From: Ignavibacteria bacterium
GTDB lineage: Bacteria; Bacteroidota; Ignavibacteria; Tepidaquicellales; Tepidaquicellaceae
Assembly: GCA_016788375.1 (NCBI GenBank)
Contig: JAEUSI010000002.1
Location: 1-64,000, forward strand
Direction: 5' to 3'
DNA length: 64,000 nucleotides
Shown here: in pieces, positions 58,221 through 64,000 of the stretch
Layout: each line of letters starts with the position of its first letter
Position numbering within the stretch: the first letter of the stretch is position 1
Translations under genes and position numbers: made by a program
Notes under the pieces: generated by a model
The model's input: the letters and a program-made list of their open reading frames with translations, nothing else
Databases searched by the model: none
Told to the model about the DNA's origin: nothing

Positions 58221-59183
58221 TTATTTTAAGAAATCTAAAATTTTTCCGGCAATTATTTTACCGCTAAAGCCTTCAAACTCCAGTATATCATTGAACATGG
58301 CGGGTTTAAACCATTGATTATTCAATGCAAACGGCAATACATCACAGGTGGTTTTATTTCTCAGAAAAATTTCCGCAACAATAGAATACAGCCCGCCGGT
58401 AATAAAATGATCTTCAAGAGTTACTATGAGTTTTGAATTATTTGCTGAACTGAGTACTGCTGATTCATCAACCGGCTTTAATGTCCTCATATTTACAAGC
58501 CCGGTTTCAAGTCCTTGTTTTTCAAGAATTTCTTTTGCTTTAAGTGCTTGTTCGAATAAAACCCCGTAAACCAGAATCGTTAAATCCTTTCCGGTAGAAA
58601 CAACTTCAGCTTTTCCGATTTCCGGATATTCGGAATGACTGAATACCGGTTTCAGGTTATTATATCTTATGTAAAACGGCGAGGGATTTTCCATCACTCT
58701 CCTGATGCATTTAAGCATATCATCTTCATCAGCGGGGCAGAAAACATTTATGTTAGGAATACCTCTCATTATAGAAACATCTTCTACAGCCTGATGAGTG
58801 GGTCCGTTTGCTTCTGAAAGAAATCCCGGAAACCCGCCTACCAGTTTGACCGGAAGATTTCCTATCCCGACATCAGTTCTTATGAATTCAAAAGCACGCA
58901 TCGTTAGAAAAGTTGCAAGTGCATGAGCAACCGGAATTCTGCCTCTTAAAGCAAGTCCTGCTGCCACTCCGGTCATAGTTTGTTCCGTTATTCCCGTATC
59001 AATAAATCTGTTCCCGATCTTCCCGGGGAGATTTCTGATTGCAGCCCGGTTTTCTGCTGTAAGTATAATAAATCTTTCGTCGGATTCAGTTAATTCCTGC
59101 AGTATATCTTCGTAAGTCAATTCAGGTTTTATGATTTTTATTTTGTTTAAACTATAAATTTTAGATCTATCATACAATTTCAA
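58221..59183 (-). CDS. transketolase C-terminal subunit (orphan half)
   Basis: A 320-residue protein covering the Transket_pyr domain (ITEQTMTGVAAGLALRGRIPVAHALATFL, with the conserved glutamate of ThDP binding in TEQ) and the C-terminal transketolase domain (VLVYGVLFEQALKAKEIL, VTLEDHFITGGLYS). The N-terminal ThDP-diphosphate-binding half is usually encoded just upstream as tktA-N; here the upstream 267 bases have no gene and the next gene is divergent. The partner must be elsewhere or lost. Confidence 0.88.
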   Translation of the reverse strand: MKLYDRSKIYSLNKIKIIKPELTYEDILQELTESDERFIILTAENRAAIRNLPGKIGNRFIDTGITEQTMTGVAAGLALRGRIPVAHALATFLTMRAFEFIRTDVGIGNLPVKLVGGFPGFLSEANGPTHQAVEDVSIMRGIPNINVFCPADEDDMLKCIRRVMENPSPFYIRYNNLKPVFSHSEYPEIGKAEVVSTGKDLTILVYGVLFEQALKAKEILEKQGLETGLVNMRTLKPVDESAVLSSANNSKLIVTLEDHFITGGLYSIVAEIFLRNKTTCDVLPFALNNQWFKPAMFNDILEFEGFSGKIIAGKILDFLK

Positions 59184-59450
59184 AAGAAATGTTATGCCGG
59201 TTTCAATTTTACATTCCTTTAAGTAAAATGAACAGAAACTGAGCTACTCAAAAAAGTAAATTATCGATAGATAAATTCTGCATGATTCAAATTTTTGTTT
59301 ATCTTTATATGAAATCCCGGTTTAAGAATAAAATACTGACAGGTAACTTCAGAAAAGAATTGAAAATTCAAATGAATATCTTCATACTGACAATAAAGAA
59401 TTTTTGATTAATGATTATGATAATTATGAATTTCTTTAAACTTTATAAAA

Positions 59451-59942
59451 ATGAAGTGGAGCAAATTAAAGCAGACAGTTGAACAAAAATTTGCGGATTG
59501 TCTGAAAAAAAGAGTCCGGATTTATGCAACGAGATATACAACCGGAAGCTACTTTATGGTCAGAGGATGGATTACTGTTGACGGAAAGGAAATTGCCAGC
59601 TTTTCAACTCCGGATAATTACGGAAAGTTCGGCTGGAATACTCCGGATATAAGCGAAAGAATACCTCAGGAAAACAGAACTGAAGGAGCGGCAGTCGAAA
59701 AGGGTGAATTTTCAAGAAGTGATTTAATAAATTCCTGCCGGGATTTTATAAAAATGAATATTGATGATGCATTTGAATCGGATAATCCGATAATAAAAGC
59801 TCTGGCAGTTCTTGATAAAAGATTCGGAAAGCGAAGGCTCAGAAACATAAACACTGAAAGTTTACATCCTCTCGTGCTTACACTGCTTTATTTAAGAATG
59901 GAATGTGAAGGAATATCCGTAAATAGAATTTCGGAAACATAA
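59451..59942 (+). CDS. conserved protein of unknown function (SF0329-like)
   Basis: A 163-residue soluble protein. MKWSKLKQTVEQKFADCLKKRVRIYATRYTTGSYFMVRGWITVDGKEIASF resembles the SF0329-type hypothetical proteins. The C-terminal half is helical and charged (IIKALAVLDKRFGKRRLRNI). No known catalytic motif. Family assignment is by memory of the N-terminal pattern only. Confidence 0.6.
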   Translation: MKWSKLKQTVEQKFADCLKKRVRIYATRYTTGSYFMVRGWITVDGKEIASFSTPDNYGKFGWNTPDISERIPQENRTEGAAVEKGEFSRSDLINSCRDFIKMNIDDAFESDNPIIKALAVLDKRFGKRRLRNINTESLHPLVLTLLYLRMECEGISVNRISET

Positions 59943-60140
59943 TGCAGACTAATATCCTGCCAGCCGGAATAAAATCCTGATATCAGATTTAGCAGGAATC
60001 CGAATGTTTGATCAGAAAGAAACCTGCTCGGCAAGTTTAAATTCTTTTATGTTTTCTTTGACATGCTTCCGTATCAGAACCAGAATCCCGAATGAAACAC
60101 CGCTTTTTAAACAAAATGAAAATTAAGCAAATTTTTGTCG

Positions 60141-60171
60141 TTGACAATACATAGAAAGATTGCTATCTTTG
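60141..60171 (+). promoter_or_regulatory. Bacteroidota-type promoter of sulfur operon
   Basis: TTGACA at 60141-60146 and TATCTTTG at 60164-60171 leave 20 bases between TTG and the TAnnTTTG element, which is the spacing of Bacteroidota promoters. It lies just before the ArsR-type gene. A start of transcription near 60178 would leave a very short leader, and rules out the upstream TTG frame start at 60135. Confidence 0.65.
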
Positions 60172-60185
60172 TATCTATCAAAAAT

Positions 60186-60491
60186 ATGATACTTACAAAA
60201 AGAATACAGGCTGATAAATTAATAACCGGAGTGAACATGCTGAGAGTAATGGCTCACCCGGTGAGACTTGCTATTCTGGATCTGCTGACGGAAAATAAAA
60301 AGCTGACAGTTCTTGAAATACAGGATGAGCTCGGTCTCGAACAGGCGATTGCCTCACAGCACATTACACTGCTTGAAGACAAGGGTGTTATTGTTTCCGA
60401 AAGATCAGGCAGGAACAAGTTTGTTTCACTTCGGTTTCCGAAAATGAAAAATATCATTAACTGTCTTGAGAATTGCTGTAATCAGATATGA
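60186..60491 (+). CDS. ArsR-family transcriptional regulator
   Basis: A 101-residue winged-helix protein started at MILTKRIQ (60186). The open frame begins earlier, but that would place the start inside the promoter. A second candidate ATG at 60237 has GGAG before it but would cut the first helix. VMAHPVRLAILDLLTENKKLTVLEIQDELGLEQAIASQHITLLEDKGVIVSERSG is the ArsR HTH. The metal motif ELCVCD is absent. The C terminus has CLENCC, a cysteine cluster that may sense sulfide or persulfide. It probably controls the operon downstream. Confidence 0.85.
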   Translation: MILTKRIQADKLITGVNMLRVMAHPVRLAILDLLTENKKLTVLEIQDELGLEQAIASQHITLLEDKGVIVSERSGRNKFVSLRFPKMKNIINCLENCCNQI

Positions 60492-60562
60492 TGTTATATT
60501 TTTTCTGAGTATCTGAATCAGTTCTGCAAGTTATTTAAACATAAAAATTTAATTTATAAAAA

Positions 60563-61360
60563 TTGGAATTTATAGGATACATTGCATCGGTATTTATCGG
60601 AATATCGCTTGGATTAATAGGCGGCGGCGGCAGTATTCTGACAGTACCTGTTTTAGTTTATCTTTTCTTTGTAGACGCCGTATCTGCGACAGCTTATTCG
60701 CTTTTCATTGTAGGACTTACAAGCGCTGTCGGATCGTATGATTATTTTAAAAACGGTCTTGTGAATGTAAAAACAGCCGTGATTTTCGGGATACCTTCAA
60801 TTATTGCGGTATTTCTTACAAGAGCATACATAGTACCGGCAATTCCCAAAGAGATCTTCAGCATCGGAAATTTTGTCGTAACGAAAAGCATTCTTATTCT
60901 TGTAATATTTGCCTTATTGATGATAGCAGCATCATACAGCATGATTAAAAAAGGAAACGGAATAAGTCATGAAAGCGAAAACGGAAGAAGTTTTAATTAT
61001 CCTCTTATAATAATGGAAGGATTAGTTGTAGGTGCTTTAACAGGACTTGTCGGAGCAGGAGGTGGCTTTCTGATAATTCCCGCGCTGGTCGTGCTTTCCA
61101 AACTGCCTATGAAAGAAGCCGTCGGCACTTCACTTGTGATCATTGCCTTAAAATCACTGATCGGTTTTATGGGCGAGAGCAGCGAAACAATAATGAACTG
61201 GCAGCTGCTGTTATCTGTTTCGGCATTTGCGATTGCCGGTTTATACATCGGAGTGAAACTTTCCAAAAAAATTGACGGTGCAAAACTTAAGCCGGCTTTC
61301 GGCTGGTTTATTCTCGTTATGGGAATTTATATAATCATAAAGGAAACAATCATTAAATAA
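60563..61360 (+). CDS. TauE/SafE-family sulfite/sulfonate exporter
   Basis: A 265-residue protein started at TTG with about eight membrane helices. Both halves carry the family glycine motif: GLIGGGGSILTVPVL and GLVGAGGGFLIIPALVVL. TauE/SafE proteins move sulfite, thiosulfate or organosulfonates. It is the first gene after the regulator in the sulfur operon. Confidence 0.88.
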   Translation: MEFIGYIASVFIGISLGLIGGGGSILTVPVLVYLFFVDAVSATAYSLFIVGLTSAVGSYDYFKNGLVNVKTAVIFGIPSIIAVFLTRAYIVPAIPKEIFSIGNFVVTKSILILVIFALLMIAASYSMIKKGNGISHESENGRSFNYPLIIMEGLVVGALTGLVGAGGGFLIIPALVVLSKLPMKEAVGTSLVIIALKSLIGFMGESSETIMNWQLLLSVSAFAIAGLYIGVKLSKKIDGAKLKPAFGWFILVMGIYIIIKETIIK

Positions 61361-61366
61361 AAAATC

Positions 61367-61729
61367 ATGAAAACACTAAAAATTATTTTAACTTTAATTA
61401 CAATTACAGCCATGTTCGGTATTTTTAAATTATTTTTTGCTTCAGACAGCGACAGCGGATTATCAGAAAAGATTAACGGTAAAACATTCCTAGTGGATGT
61501 CAGGTCACCTCAGGAGTTTGCTTCCGGCAGCGTAAAAGGAGCCGTAAATATTCCTCTTGACAGAGTCCAGAGTGAGTTAAGCAAATTCAGAGACAAAGAA
61601 AACATAGTTGTATTCTGCAGAACGGGTAACAGGAGCGGACAGGCAAAAACAATATTGGAGAAAAACGGGATTACAAATGTAATTAACGGCGGTTCATGGC
61701 AGAATGTAAATCAGTTTGTAAATAATTAA
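61367..61729 (+). CDS. exported rhodanese-domain protein
   Basis: A 120-residue single rhodanese domain behind an N-terminal helix (LKIILTLITITAMFGIFKLFF) that is either a signal or an anchor. FLVDVRSPQEFASG and the active loop FCRTGNRSGQA with the catalytic cysteine are intact. It moves sulfane sulfur, probably in the periplasm. Seven bases after the TauE gene. Confidence 0.88.
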   Translation: MKTLKIILTLITITAMFGIFKLFFASDSDSGLSEKINGKTFLVDVRSPQEFASGSVKGAVNIPLDRVQSELSKFRDKENIVVFCRTGNRSGQAKTILEKNGITNVINGGSWQNVNQFVNN

Positions 61730-61736
61730 ATATTAT

Positions 61737-62300
61737 ATGGCAGAATTCATAATGCAACCCTGGCCCTGGTATGTAGCAGGACCTTTGATCGGACTGATAG
61801 TTCCGGTATTACTTATCATAGGCAATAAATCGTTCGGAATATCCAGTTCACTCCGGCATATCTGCGCTGCAGTTGTTCCTTCTAATATAGCTTTTTTCAG
61901 GTATGACTGGAAAAAAGAAATATGGAATTTATTTTTTGTTTCCGGAATATTAGCAGGGGGATTTATAGCAGTGCAAATACTGACAAATCCGGATGATGTT
62001 CAGATTAGTCCGCAACTTGCGGAAGAACTGAAAAAGTACGGAATTAATAATTTTTCGGGACTTGTGCCGGTTCAGCTTTTTTCATGGGAAAATCTTTTTA
62101 CACTCAAAGGATTATTTATAATAGTATTCGGAGGATTTCTTGTCGGATTCGGAACGAGATACGCAGGAGGATGCACAAGCGGACATTCCATAATGGGATT
62201 GTCGACACTGCAGATGCCTTCATTAATCGCTACATGCTGTTTCATGGCCGGAGGATTTATAGCGGCAAATTTTATTCTACCGTTAATTTTAATACTATAA
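61737..62300 (+). CDS. YeeE/YedE-family transporter, first half (PmpA-like)
   Basis: A 187-residue membrane protein with about four helices. [20 protein letters not shown] holds the conserved cysteine of YeeE/YedE thiosulfate permeases. It is followed by a second half gene, giving the two-subunit layout known as PmpA/PmpB in some sulfur-oxidising gene clusters. Probably takes up thiosulfate or a related sulfur compound. Confidence 0.85.
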   Translation: MAEFIMQPWPWYVAGPLIGLIVPVLLIIGNKSFGISSSLRHICAAVVPSNIAFFRYDWKKEIWNLFFVSGILAGGFIAVQILTNPDDVQISPQLAEELKKYGINNFSGLVPVQLFSWENLFTLKGLFIIVFGGFLVGFGTRYAGGCTSGHSIMGLSTLQMPSLIATCCFMAGGFIAANFILPLILIL

Positions 62301-62307
62301 AAAATAT

Positions 62308-62805
62308 ATGCAGACATCAGAAATAAATACAGACTATGAAGTCCGGTCGCTTGATACACTTTGTATTAATGAAAGCCATCTGACTCATAAATGGTATTAT
62401 AATCTTAAATATCTGTTTGTCGGAATAATTTTCGGGATTATTTTTGTCAAAGCTGAAATTATCAGCTGGTTCAGAATACAGGAAATGTTCAGACTGCAGT
62501 CATTTCATATGTTCGGATTAATCGGAAGCGCTGTTTTAGTTGGCGCAGTATCAGTTTGGATCATAAAAAAATTTAACATCAGAACAATTTACAACGAAAA
62601 AATAGAATTTCATCCAAAGACATTCAACAAAGGGCAGATATACGGAGGTCTGTTATTCGGACTGGGATGGGCTATTACAGGAGCTTGTCCGGGTCCAATG
62701 TATGCACAGGTCGGTACCGGAGCAACCGTTATTCTGATTACGGTTTTAAGTGCGATAGCCGGTACATGGGTTTACGGTTATACACGGAACAAGCTTCCTC
62801 ATTGA
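62308..62805 (+). CDS. YeeE/YedE-family transporter, second half (PmpB-like)
   Basis: A 165-residue protein with four helices and the partner cysteine motif GLGWAITGACPGPMYAQVG. It starts seven bases after the first half. The two together would make one YeeE-type channel. The cysteines of the pair are in the substrate path in the known YeeE structure. Confidence 0.85.
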   Translation: MQTSEINTDYEVRSLDTLCINESHLTHKWYYNLKYLFVGIIFGIIFVKAEIISWFRIQEMFRLQSFHMFGLIGSAVLVGAVSVWIIKKFNIRTIYNEKIEFHPKTFNKGQIYGGLLFGLGWAITGACPGPMYAQVGTGATVILITVLSAIAGTWVYGYTRNKLPH

Positions 62806-62839
62806 TATTAAAAATCATTAAACATTAAATTATAATAAA

Positions 62840-64000
62840 ATGAAAATAGAACAAATTTACACGGGATGTCTTGCACAGGGTGCATATTATATTACATCCG
62901 CAGGAGAAGCTGCTATCATTGATCCGTTGAGAGAAATAAGTCCTTATCTGGAAAGACTTGAGCGTGATAAAGTAAAGCTGAAATATATTTTTGAAACGCA
63001 TTTTCATGCAGATTTTGTCAGCGGACATGTTGATCTGAGTAAAAAAACCGGAGCTGAGATAGTTTACGGTCCGACGGCGAAACCAGAGTTTAAATCAGTA
63101 ACGGCAGAAGACGGTCAGGAATTTAAAATCGGAAAAGTTACAATCAAAGTTCTTCACACACCCGGACACACTATGGAAAGTTCGTGTTACCTTTTAAAAG
63201 ACGAAAACGGAAATGATACGGCATTATTCAGCGGCGATACACTGTTTCTCGGAGACGTCGGCAGACCTGACCTCGCGCAGAAAGCAGCGTCTATGACTCA
63301 GGAAGAACTTGCCGGATTGCTTTATGAAAGCCTTTATAAAAAAATACTTCCTTTAAATGACAGCATAACAGTTTATCCCGCTCACGGCGCAGGAAGCGCC
63401 TGCGGTAAAAACATGATGAAAGAAACAGTTGACTCGCTGGGAAATCAGAAAAAAGTGAACTATGCGCTGAATCAGCCGGATAAAGCTTCATTTGTAAAAG
63501 CCGTAACGGACGGCTTGCTTCCTCCGCCGGGATATTTCGGAATGAATGTCGCCATGAACAAGAAAGGATATGAAAGCTTTGATAAAGTTCTGAATAAAGG
63601 AATGCGTGAATTAACGGCTGAGGAATTTGAAGCCGCGGCAGAAGAGACCGGTGCGCTGATACTTGACAGCAGACATGACAATGATTTTTATAATGCTTTC
63701 ATTCCGCAGTCTGTAAACATAAGTTTAACGGGAGACTTTGCTCCGTGGGTGGGAGCACTGATTGCAGATGTGAATCAGCAGATTCTGCTTGTTACAGAAC
63801 CCGGAAAGGAAGAAGAAACCGTTACAAGACTTGCAAGAGTGGGATTTGACAATCAGCTGGGACATTTGAAAGGAGGCATTCAGGCATGGATTGAAGCAGG
63901 AAAGGAAACAGATTCTGTAAACAGAATATCCGCCGGAGAATTCGCAGCTGAATTCAAAAAAGGAATAAGCAAAATACTTGATGTCCGCAAAGAAAGTGAA
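62840..64000 (+). CDS. MBL-fold persulfide dioxygenase-rhodanese fusion (partial)
   Basis: Start ATG at 62840, open to the window edge (387 codons seen, 3' end missing). Residues 1-240 are a metallo-beta-lactamase fold with ETHFHADFVSGH, HTPGHTMESSCY and FSGDTLFLGDVGRPDL, the iron site of ETHE1/CstB persulfide dioxygenases. Residues from about 260 form a rhodanese-like domain whose active position lacks the usual cysteine (LLVTEPGKEEE), and a second rhodanese begins near 370 (ILDVRKESE). This is the CstB-type layout: it oxidises glutathione or thiol persulfides from sulfide. Confidence 0.85.
   Translation, partial: MKIEQIYTGCLAQGAYYITSAGEAAIIDPLREISPYLERLERDKVKLKYIFETHFHADFVSGHVDLSKKTGAEIVYGPTAKPEFKSVTAEDGQEFKIGKVTIKVLHTPGHTMESSCYLLKDENGNDTALFSGDTLFLGDVGRPDLAQKAASMTQEELAGLLYESLYKKILPLNDSITVYPAHGAGSACGKNMMKETVDSLGNQKKVNYALNQPDKASFVKAVTDGLLPPPGYFGMNVAMNKKGYESFDKVLNKGMRELTAEEFEAAAEETGALILDSRHDNDFYNAFIPQSVNISLTGDFAPWVGALIADVNQQILLVTEPGKEEETVTRLARVGFDNQLGHLKGGIQAWIEAGKETDSVNRISAGEFAAEFKKGISKILDVRKESE

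Noticed and set aside
58221-59183. Truncated transketolase pseudogene
   Set aside because: The protein is full length for a separate C-terminal subunit, with intact motifs, so an orphan half is more likely than decay.
60135-60185. Upstream TTG start of the ArsR gene
   Set aside because: It would put the first codons within the promoter elements at 60141-60171. The ATG at 60186 gives a normal family N terminus.

Overview
This is a gene-dense, AT-rich bacterial chromosome segment. It most likely comes from the Ignavibacteria/Chlorobi side of the Bacteroidota (FCB) group. Three secreted proteins end in type IX secretion (Por) sorting tails with the (Y/F)PNPFNP motif. A promoter of the Bacteroidota TAnnTTTG type sits before the last operon, Shine-Dalgarno sequences are sparse, and TTG starts are common. 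The lineage is inferred from these signs only.

Layout. (1) Positions 1-455: two direct copies of a tRNA-Phe 3' half flank a broken GIY-YIG nuclease gene, which looks like an old attachment-site scar. (2) 773-3335: a three-gene cluster encoding a YukD-type ubiquitin-like protein, an E1/ThiF-type activating enzyme, and a membrane-anchored RING-type zinc-finger protein with an NTF2-like outer domain. This looks like a minimal bacterial ubiquitin-like system with no E2 or JAB protease in view, and it is the most interesting part of the window. (3) 3409-10082, minus strand: menA, a PhoR/PhoB-like pair, a Gfo/Idh oxidoreductase, a small SRP RNA gene not visible as an ORF, an LptF/G permease and kbl. 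(4) 10280-21726, plus strand: nth, kdsC, then a 14-blade propeller sensor kinase with a NarL-type regulator, followed by three type IX-exported surface proteins. (5) 22068-24673: a LOG-family protein, a META-domain lipoprotein and asnA. (6) 24745-28819, minus strand: yifB/comM, der and a SIMPL-domain protein.

(7) 28965-33514, plus strand: a YkvA-like protein, a YmdB-like phosphodiesterase, an O-methyltransferase, a ComEA-like protein, a PilM-like protein, rsmD and coaD. (8) 33554-39781, minus strand: a thioredoxin-like protein, uppP, and the replication cluster gyrB-DUF721-recF-dnaN without dnaA. (9) 40503-50984, mostly minus strand: cysS, an MFS transporter, a cytosine-deaminase-like enzyme, a cupin, a fatty-acid hydroxylase, mscL, a Ppx/GppA phosphatase, the tight run carA-folD-prmA, and an S9 peptidase. 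(10) 51279-54791: a GH57 hydrolase and malQ (glycogen/alpha-glucan metabolism), then a sterol-desaturase-family protein. (11) 55813-59183, minus strand: a NeuB-like synthase, a class III aminotransferase and an orphan transketolase C-terminal half, probably for an unusual surface sugar. (12) 60141-64000: an ArsR-type regulator leading a sulfur operon (TauE/SafE, rhodanese, two YeeE/YedE halves, and an MBL-rhodanese persulfide dioxygenase cut by the window end).

No rRNA, intact tRNA, CRISPR array, insertion sequence or recognisable origin was found.
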